Shown here one piece after another: positions 1 through 8,450 of a stretch of DNA of 64,000 bases. Where the stretch lies: the NCBI GenBank assembly GCA_965205155.1, contig OZ242033.1, forward strand, positions 2,728,001 to 2,792,000. Direction: 5' to 3'. Source of the DNA: Aldehydirespirator sp965205155. Lineage in GTDB: Bacteria > Actinomycetota > Acidimicrobiia > Acidimicrobiales > Aldehydirespiratoraceae. Position 1 is the first letter of the stretch. Each line of letters starts with the position of its first letter. The notes below the pieces were generated by a model, which was not told where the DNA came from, made no database searches, and saw only the letters and a program-made list of their open reading frames with translations. The position numbers and the translations under genes are program-made.

Positions 1-1
1 G

Positions 2-1111
2 GACGGCAGCGGCCATCACGACCATGGCAGCTCCATCGAAGTGGCCGAGGGCGGGCCGGTGCCGACCATCGCGATCGAGGTCAGTGAGGACCCAGTGGAG
101 GGGTGGAACCTCCGCGTCCGCACGACCGACTTCGAGATCGTGCCCGAGAACGTCTCCACCGCCCACATCGACGGGCAGGGCCACATGCACCTCTACATCG
201 ACGGGGAGAAGGTGTCGCGGCTCTACGGCGAATGGCATCACATAGGCCCGCTCGCGCCCGGCGAGCACGAGGTGCGGGTCGAGCTGTCGGCCAACGACCA
301 CTCGGCAATGGCCGCCGGCGGCGAGATCATCGACGCCACCGCCGTCATCGTGGCCGCAGAGATGGACGACCAAGCCACAGGCCACAGCCACGCCGAGCCG
401 AGGGAGGCTCGGGAGCCGCACCCGTCGGTGACTGTGGAGCTGGTGGACGACCCGGCCGGAGGATGGAGCCTCCACGCGATGCCCTCCAACTTCCGTCTGG
501 CCCCTGAGAACGCCTCCGGCGACCATGTCGACGGCGAGGGCCACATGTACCTGGACATCAACGGCGAAGAGGTGGCCCGGATCTACGAGACGTGGTCCCA
601 ATTGCCGCCGCTGCCGGCCGGGACTCACGACATCACGGTGTCCCTGCGGAACAACGACCACGCCCCGGTCACCAGGGGCGGCGTCGCGATCGCGGCGTTC
701 GTCACGCTGGAGGTGTCAGAGGACGAAGCCACCATTCAGACCGGCCACGACCACCACGACGAAGCCGGCACCGACCCCGACGACACGCACGACCACGATC
801 ACGGACCGGCAGGTGAGTCGACCCGGTACGACGCCGACGTGGCCGACGCCGTCCAGACGATCACGGTGGATGCGGTGGACGGTGCCCCGGTGGGCGGATT
901 GCGGCGGGTGGAGGTCGAGCTCGGCTCGGTGGTGGCACTGATGGTCACTTCCGACATCGCCGAGGAGGTCCATGTCCACGGATACGACATCCTGCGGGCC
1001 GTGTCCGACGGCCATCCGGCCCATTTCGCCTTCACCGCGTCGATCCCCGGTGTGTTCGAGGTGGAGTTCGAGGGCTCGGGCCGCCTGCTCCTGTTGCTGG
1101 AGATCTCCTGA
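2..1111 (+). CDS. His-rich duplicated-domain secreted protein with cupredoxin-like C terminus (5' truncated)
   Basis: The reading frame is open from base 2, so the gene starts left of the window. The first visible codons read DGSGHHDHGSS, a His-rich linker like a later one, so another domain probably precedes. Two homologous domains of about 100 residues follow. Each has a GHMxLxI(D/N)GE(E/K)V segment, a W, an L-P/A-x-G-x-H turn and an NDH motif, and they are joined by His/Asp-rich linkers. The last 90 or so residues resemble a cupredoxin-like fold (VHVHGYD, then PGVFEVEFEG), but I see no Cys/Met copper set. The protein is probably exported and may bind metal. Function is unknown; the fold assignment is from pattern only. 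Confidence 0.75.
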   Translation, partial: DGSGHHDHGSSIEVAEGGPVPTIAIEVSEDPVEGWNLRVRTTDFEIVPENVSTAHIDGQGHMHLYIDGEKVSRLYGEWHHIGPLAPGEHEVRVELSANDHSAMAAGGEIIDATAVIVAAEMDDQATGHSHAEPREAREPHPSVTVELVDDPAGGWSLHAMPSNFRLAPENASGDHVDGEGHMYLDINGEEVARIYETWSQLPPLPAGTHDITVSLRNNDHAPVTRGGVAIAAFVTLEVSEDEATIQTGHDHHDEAGTDPDDTHDHDHGPAGESTRYDADVADAVQTITVDAVDGAPVGGLRRVEVELGSVVALMVTSDIAEEVHVHGYDILRAVSDGHPAHFAFTASIPGVFEVEFEGSGRLLLLLEIS

Positions 1112-1145
1112 TAGGGCTCCCGTGACGAGCGACTCATGTCCCAGC

Positions 1146-1467
1146 ATGCAGGACCTGCTCGCCGGCAACGCCGCCTTCGCCCGGGACTTCGACGGTGCCG
1201 GGATGCCGGCGGTGCCGGCGCGCCGGCTGGCGGTGGTCGCCTGCATGGACGCCCGGCTCGATGTGCTCAGGATCCTCGGGCTGGGGGCCGGCGAGGCCCA
1301 CATCATCCGCAACGCCGGGGGAGTGATCACCGACGACGTGATCCGAGTCGATGCGGCGCCTGCGCTCCTCCCCGTTCCTGCCCTGCAAGGACCACATCCG
1401 GGGCTTCGTGTACGACGTCGCCGACGGCACGCTCCACGAGGTGGAGGTCCCAGCCGACGCGCCGTAG
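1146..1467 (+). pseudogene. beta-carbonic anhydrase remnant with internal deletion and frameshift
   Basis: The 5' part (ATG 1146) encodes a typical beta-carbonic anhydrase N terminus: the zinc-ligand motif CMDARL followed by IIRNAGG and VITDDVIR up to about 1350. The family C terminus (SPFLPCKDHIRGFVYDV, then GTLHEVEV) follows at once, but in the next reading frame, ending at TAG 1465-1467. The middle of the protein, which should hold the His and second Cys zinc ligands (HHTDCG-type motif), is missing. About 100 residues remain against roughly 160 in small actinobacterial homologues. The simplest reading is a deletion that also shifted the frame. It cannot be an active carbonic anhydrase unless this is an assembly error. 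Confidence 0.85.
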
Positions 1468-1517
1468 AAGCTACGGTCTAGGAGGCTCCAAGGGTCGGTC
1501 AATGTAGGGGGAGGCGA

Positions 1518-2432
1518 ATGGACTGGTTCCGCACCCGGAAGCTCTCCCACGGTGTCTGGCTGGTTGCCGAGCCAGCACTAGTCAATCTATGGCTCATCAC
1601 AGGCACCGAACGCGCCGTCCTTCTCGACACGGGTTGCGGCATCTCGCCGATCCGGCCTGTCGTCGCCGCGCTGACCGATCTGCCGGTCACCGTGATCAAC
1701 ACCCACTATCACTCCGATCACATCGGCGGAAACTCTGAGTTCGACGAGGTCATCACCCACGAGCACGGTGCGGAACTGGTAGCCGCACCCCTTGCGGAGG
1801 AATGGCGTTCAGGGTTCGCGAGCTACCTGCGCGACCTCCTGGCGTGCGCCGACGCGTATCGAACGATCGATCGGAAGCACTTCCACCTGCTCGAGTCGTT
1901 CAACGACATCGGGCCGCTGCCGCCGGGGTTCGACTTGGACTCGTGGAACATTGTCACCGGCCCGCCAACTTCCACCGTCACCGACGGCGACCGGATCGAC
2001 CTAGGGAGTCGGACTCTGGTCGTGATGCATACGCCCGGCCACACTCCTGACTCGATCTGCCTGTATGACGAGCGCGACGGCCTCCTGTTCACAGGCGACA
2101 CAGTGTTGACCGGAGCGAACCTGGCGCAGTTCAATGAAGCCGACCTCGACGCCTATGCGGCGTCGACGCGGCGACTCGCAGACATGGCGGGCAACGTGAG
2201 CATGGTCGTCCCTCACCACTACGGCAGGACGACGATCGATCCGGCGTTCCTGACCGAAGTGGCCGACGGCATGGAGGAGGTCGCGGCCGGTGAGGCCACC
2301 CTGGTACCGAGCATCGATCTGTTCAGCAATCAGGTCCTCGCAGCCATGTACGACCGCTTCAGCATCCTGGTCGCCGATCCCGATCTGGAACCGCTGCCCG
2401 AGTTCACCGACAACACCGGCGTAGACGCCTGA
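1518..2432 (+). CDS. metallo-beta-lactamase-fold hydrolase
   Basis: A 304-residue metallo-beta-lactamase superfamily protein. The HxHxDH motif HYHSDH lies at residues 63-68 in an N-terminal half that runs TGxxxAVLLDTGCG before it. HTPGHTPDS and FTGDTVL give the second zinc-site region, and VPHHYGR near residue 235 gives the last His. The start is supported by a strong GGGGGAGG ribosome-binding site about 4 nt before the ATG. The family includes thioesterases, glyoxalase II-like enzymes and phosphodiesterases, and the substrate cannot be told here. It sits between the carbonic anhydrase remnant and a convergent GcvT-like gene and has no visible operon partner. Confidence 0.85.
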   Translation: MDWFRTRKLSHGVWLVAEPALVNLWLITGTERAVLLDTGCGISPIRPVVAALTDLPVTVINTHYHSDHIGGNSEFDEVITHEHGAELVAAPLAEEWRSGFASYLRDLLACADAYRTIDRKHFHLLESFNDIGPLPPGFDLDSWNIVTGPPTSTVTDGDRIDLGSRTLVVMHTPGHTPDSICLYDERDGLLFTGDTVLTGANLAQFNEADLDAYAASTRRLADMAGNVSMVVPHHYGRTTIDPAFLTEVADGMEEVAAGEATLVPSIDLFSNQVLAAMYDRFSILVADPDLEPLPEFTDNTGVDA

Positions 2433-2522
2433 GGGCGCCGACGACCTCATGGCGAAGCACAGAACGCCCGGCCAGACCGAGCCGACCACATCCACGAGGC
2501 CCTGACGGCAGCTCTCGGTCTC

Positions 2523-3782
2523 TCACGTCCGGCGAAGCTCGAGAAACGGCAGTGCCTTGACAATTGCGGGCACTGCAACATGGTCACCGGTGCCGGGAAT
2601 CTCCCACTCGACCGCCACCACTGAGCCGACCTCGGCCACTGCCCTGGCCACATGGCCGAATCCGATGAGCTTCCCCACCGTTGGAGACCACGTCACGCTG
2701 GACGCTCGGCCCACCGTTTCACCATCGACGGTCACTCGCTTGGCGACCCACTCAACACGGGGCGAGATGGTTGGAGCCACCTCCCTCGTCACATGGGCGT
2801 CAACGACCGCCTTCCAGTCGATGTCGAGACCTACGAGCGTCCGACGTGGTCCCCCAGCAGCCAGTTCGGCGAGCAGAGCCTCCCGGCCGACAAAGTCGGG
2901 CTTGTCGAGATCGACGAAGCGCCCCATCCCAAGCTCGAATGGTGAAGATTGATACCCGGGATCACTCCCTGACGGAGTGTGACTGTCGGTCGGGCCGGGC
3001 CCAGCATGCGCGTAGTCAGCCCCGATGATCAGGAGGCCCGCCTCGACGCGAGCCACATCTATCGCCCACTCCCCGCACGGCCGCAATCCGAAGGTCTCGC
3101 CGGCTGTGGCCACCGCGTCCCATACTTCGGATCCGCTTCCGGCCCGCATCATGATCTCGTACCCCAACTCCCCGGTGAACCCTTGGCGTGCCAGCTCAAC
3201 CTCGACCCCGCCCATCACTGCAGTTGTCCTCCGGGAGAAGTCGAGCCCGGACCAGTCCACGCCGGTGGCTGCCTCGACCACGTCGCGCGACCGAGGTCCC
3301 TGCACCATCAGGATCCCGTAGTCGTAGGTCTCGTCTGTGACCGCCACGTCGAATCCGTACGAGTTCTGACCGATCCACTCCAACACCGGGGCGCCGGTGA
3401 ACCGGTAGCGCTGGGCGTCGACCCTGAATACCAGCCCGTCGCAGACGACCTTGCCCTCGTCGGTGCAGAACGGTGTGTACCAGACCGACCCGACGCCCAG
3501 ATCGTCGGTCCGCCGCGGAATCAGATGGGCTAGGAGCCGGCCAGCGTCAGGGCCGCTGATCGTGCACTTGCTGAGCGGCGACATGTCGCCCATGGCGGCC
3601 GTCCGGCGGATTGCCCTCAGTTCGGCGTGGAAGTCGTCGTACACGTCGACGACGTGGTGAAGATCCCAGGCGAATACCCAGGGCGTCGCGCTTGACCGGG
3701 CTGTGCGCGAGTGCAGCGGCGTTCCGACGACACCATCGGGCCGGAAGCGGCCCTCCCGGGCCTTCTCCCAACGTGCGGTCAT
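2523..3782 (-). CDS. GcvT-like folate-dependent aminomethyltransferase/demethylase
   Basis: A 419-residue member of the GcvT/YgfZ/DmdA family, whose members bind tetrahydrofolate and accept a one-carbon unit from an amine, ether or thioether. Visible family features are GDMSPLSKCTISGPDA (domain 1), FTGELGYEIM, RVEAGLLIIGADY (folate-site helix), PDFVGREALL and a C-terminal GRASSVTWSPTVGK barrel. The ATG at 3782 was chosen because the longer upstream extension has no family resemblance. There are no glycine-cleavage H or P genes nearby, so it is more likely a substrate demethylase than GcvT proper. It is divergent from the catabolic operon at 3838, which makes a role in demethylating that pathway's substrate plausible. 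This is inference. Confidence 0.8.
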   Translation of the reverse strand: MTARWEKAREGRFRPDGVVGTPLHSRTARSSATPWVFAWDLHHVVDVYDDFHAELRAIRRTAAMGDMSPLSKCTISGPDAGRLLAHLIPRRTDDLGVGSVWYTPFCTDEGKVVCDGLVFRVDAQRYRFTGAPVLEWIGQNSYGFDVAVTDETYDYGILMVQGPRSRDVVEAATGVDWSGLDFSRRTTAVMGGVEVELARQGFTGELGYEIMMRAGSGSEVWDAVATAGETFGLRPCGEWAIDVARVEAGLLIIGADYAHAGPGPTDSHTPSGSDPGYQSSPFELGMGRFVDLDKPDFVGREALLAELAAGGPRRTLVGLDIDWKAVVDAHVTREVAPTISPRVEWVAKRVTVDGETVGRASSVTWSPTVGKLIGFGHVARAVAEVGSVVAVEWEIPGTGDHVAVPAIVKALPFLELRRT

Positions 3783-3820
3783 GGTGCCCCGCCTAGGAGC
3801 CTTGAAGCCTGCCCATGGCG

Positions 3821-3835
3821 ATGATATTTTATCAT
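3821..3835. promoter_or_regulatory. AT-rich palindromic operator overlapping a leaderless promoter
   Basis: A perfect dyad ATGATA-TTT-TATCAT lies in an otherwise GC-rich 55-bp divergent intergenic region. It covers a -10-like TATTTT (3825-3830), which is followed 7 nt later by the GTG start of the deaminase gene, so the transcript is probably leaderless. An AT-rich dyad over the -10 is what one expects of a GntR/FCD repressor site, and such a regulator is the second gene of the operon. The dyad is seen; the regulator assignment is inferred. Confidence 0.55.
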
Positions 3836-3837
3836 AT

Positions 3838-4860
3838 GTGACGACACAGCTCAGCCGAGATCTGATTCGTGCCTTTCCGAAGGTGGAGTTGCACGTCCAC
3901 GTCGAGGCCTGCATCAGCGGAGCCCGGATCGAGAGCCTTGCGGCCGAGGCGGGAGTACCCATGCTTCGACCGGTCGAGCAGCTGTTCGAGTACGACTCGC
4001 TCGCCGAGTTCCTCGAGATATACGAGTGGTGGTGTGACCTGCTCCGAACGCCGGAGACAGCCGAGATCGTCGCCTACGACGCGGCTGCACTCCTGGCTGC
4101 GGATGGCATCGTCTACGCCGATGTGTTGACCGGTCCCCGGTACTGGGAGCATGTAGACGACCGGGAGCTGATCCGGGCCCTCGGCGCCGGCTTCGAGCGG
4201 GCTCACCGCGACGGCCTCGCCGACTGCCGCCTGGTGCCGTCAATCAGCCGGGAGCAATCCGCGCAGTGGGCCATGGAATTGGTCGAGTGGATCGGCGCCG
4301 AGCGTCCTACCCGAGTCGTGGGGCTCGGTCTCGACGGCAACGAAGCGGTGCTCGGGCGAACCACGCCCAAGTTCGAGGAGGCCTACGCGCGGGCCGGAGA
4401 GTTCGACCTGGGCCGTACTGTGCACGCGGGCGAGTCGTCGGGGCCCGAGGGGGTGCGCGACGTGCTCGACTACCTCCACGTCGACCGCATCGACCATGGA
4501 GTGCGTGCCATCGAGGATCCCGCCCTCACCGCGAGACTCGCGGACGAGGGAGTCACGTTGAACATCACCCCGACGTCGAACGTGATCACGGGGCTCTACC
4601 CCGATCTGCCGAGCCATCCGGTCGGCAGGTTCATCGATGCCGGCGTCCCGGTCACCGTCAACTCCGACGATCCGCTGGCCATGAACGTGACGTTGTCGGG
4701 CGAGTTCGAGGCGGTGGCTGGAATTCACGACTGGAGTCTCGACGATCTGGTCGCCGCGACCCGGCGCGCCGCCGACGCCGCCTTCTGCGACGCCACCGAT
4801 CGTGCCGCGCTCCACGCCAGGATCGACACGTTCCTCGCCGAGGAGGTGGAGTCGATCTGA
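3838..4860 (+). CDS. adenosine-deaminase-family aminohydrolase
   Basis: A 340-residue TIM-barrel metal-dependent deaminase. Zinc-site motifs are complete: HVH at residues 19-21, HAGE near 200, RIDHG near 220 and NSDDP near 275. This family removes an exocyclic amino group from purine nucleosides or bases. The loop after HVH reads VEACISG, not the LDGA of classical adenosine deaminase, and is closer to the HxHxEG of adenine deaminases. The substrate is therefore uncertain. The GTG start is preceded by TATTTT and no Shine-Dalgarno, suggesting leaderless translation. It is the first gene of a rightward operon, and its stop overlaps the GntR start (TGATG). Confidence 0.85.
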   Translation: MTTQLSRDLIRAFPKVELHVHVEACISGARIESLAAEAGVPMLRPVEQLFEYDSLAEFLEIYEWWCDLLRTPETAEIVAYDAAALLAADGIVYADVLTGPRYWEHVDDRELIRALGAGFERAHRDGLADCRLVPSISREQSAQWAMELVEWIGAERPTRVVGLGLDGNEAVLGRTTPKFEEAYARAGEFDLGRTVHAGESSGPEGVRDVLDYLHVDRIDHGVRAIEDPALTARLADEGVTLNITPTSNVITGLYPDLPSHPVGRFIDAGVPVTVNSDDPLAMNVTLSGEFEAVAGIHDWSLDDLVAATRRAADAAFCDATDRAALHARIDTFLAEEVESI

Positions 4861-5597
4861 TGAGCGGTCCGGGTGAGGCCATCGATCTGCGGACCAGCGC
4901 GGCCGCGGCGGTCACCAACCAGCTCCGCCGGGAGCTGCTCGACGGCACCATCAGTCCCGGCTCTCGCATCATGCCCAAGGATCTGGCTGACCGGTTCGGC
5001 CTCAGCGTGGTGCCCGTCAGGGAGGCCCTGCGCCGGCTCGAGGCCGAGGACCTCGTTGTGGCGTCTCCCCAGCGCGCCACCTACGCGGCGGAGATCGGCC
5101 TGGAGGACCTCGCCGGGGTCTACGAACTCAGACGGATCCTGGAGGCCGAGCTGGCCGGCCGAGCCGCGGAGCTCTCGACAGACGAGGATCACCGCCGCTG
5201 CCGTGCGGCGTTGCGGCGGCTGGGCGAATCGGAGCCGTACTCTCCGGAGTTCTTCGAAGCTCATCGCGCCTTCCACTGGCAGTTGCTCGCACCCGCCAGC
5301 ACCGACGTGGCCCGCCGGGTGCTGGAGCGTCTGTGGCAGAGCGTCGACCGTTACGTCGCACTCGCGGCTAGGAAGCTCCCGGAGTTCTCCAGTTCTGACC
5401 GATCGGAGTCCTTCCACTCAGAGCATCACCTGCTCGCAACGGTGTTCGAGGCGGGCGACCGGGCCGTGTCGCGCCAGGCATTGGCTGCCCACCTCACGGC
5501 CACCGAGGAGATGTTGAAGCAGGCCTACCGTGTCCTTGCGCCCGACTCGACGGCCAGTTCGACGATGCCGGCACTCGAGACAGATTACGTTTCGTGA
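4860..5597 (+). CDS. GntR-family regulator, FCD domain
   Basis: A 245-residue regulator. The winged helix lies at about residues 12-75 (QLRRELLDGTISPGSRI, LADRFGLSVVPVREALRRLE) and an all-helical FCD ligand-binding domain at about 80-225 (GVYELRRILEAELAGRAAE and later His residues of the metal/ligand pocket). FCD regulators usually sense a small acid or metabolite of the pathway they control. The start codon overlaps the preceding stop by one base, so the gene is translationally coupled to the deaminase. The AT-rich dyad at 3821-3835 is the best candidate operator. Confidence 0.88.
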   Translation: MSGPGEAIDLRTSAAAAVTNQLRRELLDGTISPGSRIMPKDLADRFGLSVVPVREALRRLEAEDLVVASPQRATYAAEIGLEDLAGVYELRRILEAELAGRAAELSTDEDHRRCRAALRRLGESEPYSPEFFEAHRAFHWQLLAPASTDVARRVLERLWQSVDRYVALAARKLPEFSSSDRSESFHSEHHLLATVFEAGDRAVSRQALAAHLTATEEMLKQAYRVLAPDSTASSTMPALETDYVS

Positions 5598-5600
5598 CTC

Positions 5601-6797
5601 ATGGCAGCGCTCGACAAGACTGAGGCCGCGACCGATCCGCTGTCGGAGGCGTACGTCGCCAACGTCCTCGCCGACCTCGTGCGCATCCCCAGCACCAACC
5701 CGGGCGCCTACGAGGGCGACCTGGCCCGGAGAGTCGTCGAGTGGTTCGATCCGACACCAGTCGAGGCCGAGTTGGTCGAGTCGATGCCGGGACGCCCCTC
5801 GGTCGGCGCAGTCCTTGAGGGGAGGGGGGAGGGTCCTCGTCTAATACTGAACGGCCACCTCGACACCGTACCGATCGACGACGAGGACCTCTGGACGGTC
5901 GATCCGTTCGGTGCGTCCGTGAGCAAGGGCTTCATGTACGGACGCGGCGCGTGCGACATGAAGGCCGGCCTGGCGGTGCAGATCGCGGTTGCCCATCACC
6001 TGGCCAAGGGCCGGGATCGCCTCAACGGCACCCTCGTGCTGCACTTCGCCGCCGGCGAGGAACGGGCCGAGCCGGGAACACTGTCATTGCTGGAGGCCGG
6101 CTACCGGGGCGACTACGGGATCGTCACCGAGCCGACCGAGCTGCGAATCGCGGCCGCCACCCGGGGTCTCGCGCCGCTGCAGATCCACCTCAAGGGCCGG
6201 TCGATCCACGCCAGTCGAGGTCACCTCGGCATCAACCCGGCCTGGGGTCTCAAGTGGGTTCTCGAGGCCCTCGAGCAATACCGGCATGACCTCGAGAAGC
6301 GCAATCACCCGCTCCTGTCGCACGGATCGTGCACTCCCACGGTGGTCAGCGGGGGAGTGACCCCCAACGCGGTGGCCGACTCGATCGACCTGTGGGTGGA
6401 CCGGCGCCTCGTCCCGGGTGAGACGGTGGACGGCGAGTTGCGGGAGGTTGCCGAGCGGTTGTCGGCCGCCCGGCCCGCCGACTCACAGGTGGAGGTGGAG
6501 GTGAGCGTCGCCTACAACCGGTTCGAACCGGCCGAGATAAGCGTCGAGTCGAGCCTCATCCATCAACTGGTCCGCAGCGTTGAACGGGTGACAGGCCAGC
6601 CCGGCGAGGTCTACGGGGCTCCGTACTCCAGCGATGTCCGCAACCTGGTCAACGACGCCGGCATTGACGCAGTGAACTTCGGCCCGGGGAACGTTGCGGA
6701 ATGTCACTGCGCCGACGAGAGGGTGGAGATCAAGCAACTTGAGACGGCGGCCAGGGTGATTGCCGACGCCGCGGCCGAGCTGATGATCGGCAACTGA
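5601..6797 (+). CDS. M20 metallopeptidase-family amidohydrolase (ArgE/DapE type)
   Basis: A 398-residue dinuclear zinc hydrolase of the ArgE/DapE/carbamoylase family. GHLDTVP (His about residue 86), GRGACDMKAG and AGEERAEPG carry the metal ligands and the catalytic Glu, and a lid/dimerisation domain lies between residues 180 and 300. Family members cleave N-acyl, N-formyl or N-carbamoyl amino acids. Next to a nucleobase-type transporter and deaminase, a late ring-opening product such as an N-carbamoyl or N-formyl amino acid is a sensible substrate, but this is inference. It lies 3 bp after the GntR gene. Confidence 0.85.
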   Translation: MAALDKTEAATDPLSEAYVANVLADLVRIPSTNPGAYEGDLARRVVEWFDPTPVEAELVESMPGRPSVGAVLEGRGEGPRLILNGHLDTVPIDDEDLWTVDPFGASVSKGFMYGRGACDMKAGLAVQIAVAHHLAKGRDRLNGTLVLHFAAGEERAEPGTLSLLEAGYRGDYGIVTEPTELRIAAATRGLAPLQIHLKGRSIHASRGHLGINPAWGLKWVLEALEQYRHDLEKRNHPLLSHGSCTPTVVSGGVTPNAVADSIDLWVDRRLVPGETVDGELREVAERLSAARPADSQVEVEVSVAYNRFEPAEISVESSLIHQLVRSVERVTGQPGEVYGAPYSSDVRNLVNDAGIDAVNFGPGNVAECHCADERVEIKQLETAARVIADAAAELMIGN

Positions 6798-6806
6798 ACC
6801 CGTCTA

Positions 6807-8450
6807 ATGGGACCGAGCGGCATGCAGCATCACGAGTACATGGAAGACCGCGAGATGCTGAAGATGATCGAGGAATCGGTCGCCGACTCGGCGCCTGTCG
6901 GCTCGTCTGCGCTGGCGGCGCGGGGCATCACCAAGGCCTTTCCGGGTGTGCTGGCCAACGATCGGATCGACTTCGACGTGGTCTCGGGCGAGGTCCACGC
7001 CCTCCTGGGCGAGAACGGTTCGGGCAAGACCACGCTGTGCAAGATCCTCACCGGCCTCTACCGGCCCGACGCCGGCCTGGTCCTCGTGGACGGTCGGCCC
7101 GTGCACTTCCGGTCACCCGCTGAGGCCTACGCCGCGGGCATCTTCATGGTCCACCAACACTTCAGCCTGGTCGGACCGCTCACGGTCGCCGAGAACGTCG
7201 TGCTCGGCTGGACACGCGAGGGCGGGTTCCGTTTCAACCGGACCGACATCGAGGACCAGGTCGCGGCGGTCGCCGAGCGTCTCGAGATGCACGTCGACCC
7301 CCGGGCTCAGATTTCCAGGCTGTCAGTCGGCGAGAGGCAGCGGGTCGAGATCCTCAAGGCCCTGTACCGGGGAGCTAGGACCCTCATACTCGACGAGCCG
7401 ACCACCGTCCTGACTCCGCAGGAGGCCGATCAGCTGTTCATCTCGCTCCGGCGGATGGCCGACGCCGGTGAATCGGTCGTCTTCATCTCGCACAAGCTCG
7501 ACGAGGTGTCGGCGCTGTGCGATCGCGTCACCGTTCTCCGGCAGGGTCGGACGTCCGGTTCGGCGAACCTGCGCGAGGAACGAGTCGACGCCCGGGGGCT
7601 TGCTCGACTGATGGTCGGCCGTGACATCCACTTCGAGCGTCGCTCGCGGGTCGCGGCGGCCCGCGAGGGAACCGCCGTTCTGGAGATGAGCGGCGTGAGC
7701 GCGGTCGACGAGGACGGCAACCGAGTGCTCACCGACGTCGAGTTGAGCATCGGCGCCGGCGAGATTCTCGGGCTGGCCGGAGTCGCCGGCAACGGCCAAC
7801 TGGCACTGGCCGAAGTCATCACGGGCGTCAGACCGAGTGCCAGTGGCGAGGTCGCGCTCGACGGCGAGCCGATCCCGCCCGGCAATGTTCGCGCCGCGGT
7901 GGACCGGGGGATCGCCTACGTGCCCGAGGATCGGATGGGCACCGGTCTGGCACCGGGGTTGTCGGTCGCCGACAACATCACGCTGAAGGCGTTCCGGCGC
8001 CCGGAGTACGGCCGCGGACCATTCCTCAGCAGGCCCCGGATCGAGGAGCGGACCAACGCTCTCATCACCGAGTTCGACGTGAAGGGAACAGTCGACACGC
8101 TGGCCCGACAACTCTCGGGCGGCAACGCCCAGAGGGTGGTGCTGGCTCGCGAGATCTCTTCCCAGCCCCGCCTGCTGGTGGTGGCCACACCTACCCGGGG
8201 CCTCGATGTGTCGGCCATGGAGACGATTCGCGGACTGCTCATCGACGCGGCCGAGGCGGGCGTCGCCATCCTGTTGATCTCCGAGGATCTCGGCGAGATC
8301 CTCGATCTGGCGGATCGGGTGGCGGTGATCTGCGCCGGTCGGATCCAGGGCGTGCTCGACGCCGAAGGGGCCGACGTGGAGGAGATCGGCCTGCTCATGA
8401 TGGGTGGCTCAGTGGAGCGAGCCGAGAGGACCGCCGATGCCGTGGATTGA
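6807..8450 (+). CDS. ABC transporter ATP-binding protein, nucleoside/nucleobase (BMP) type
   Basis: A 547-residue fused double ATPase. NBD1 has Walker A GENGSGKTT, signature RLSVGERQR and Walker B LILDEPT. NBD2 has the degenerate Walker A GVAGNGQ typical of sugar/nucleoside transporters, signature QLSGGNAQR and Walker B LLVVATPTRGLD. It energises uptake with the two permeases that follow and the BMP lipoprotein at 10757. Homologous systems (BmpDEFG, NupABC, PnrA type) import purine or pyrimidine nucleosides. Several in-frame ATGs occur in the first 50 bases, and the true start may be up to 16 codons further in. The gene overlaps the next by 14 bp. Confidence 0.93.
   Translation: MGPSGMQHHEYMEDREMLKMIEESVADSAPVGSSALAARGITKAFPGVLANDRIDFDVVSGEVHALLGENGSGKTTLCKILTGLYRPDAGLVLVDGRPVHFRSPAEAYAAGIFMVHQHFSLVGPLTVAENVVLGWTREGGFRFNRTDIEDQVAAVAERLEMHVDPRAQISRLSVGERQRVEILKALYRGARTLILDEPTTVLTPQEADQLFISLRRMADAGESVVFISHKLDEVSALCDRVTVLRQGRTSGSANLREERVDARGLARLMVGRDIHFERRSRVAAAREGTAVLEMSGVSAVDEDGNRVLTDVELSIGAGEILGLAGVAGNGQLALAEVITGVRPSASGEVALDGEPIPPGNVRAAVDRGIAYVPEDRMGTGLAPGLSVADNITLKAFRRPEYGRGPFLSRPRIEERTNALITEFDVKGTVDTLARQLSGGNAQRVVLAREISSQPRLLVVATPTRGLDVSAMETIRGLLIDAAEAGVAILLISEDLGEILDLADRVAVICAGRIQGVLDAEGADVEEIGLLMMGGSVERAERTADAVD

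Noticed and set aside
6515..6535. GGTTCGAACC resembling a tRNA T-loop
   Set aside because: It lies inside the M20 hydrolase coding sequence and no acceptor or anticodon stem can be built around it.
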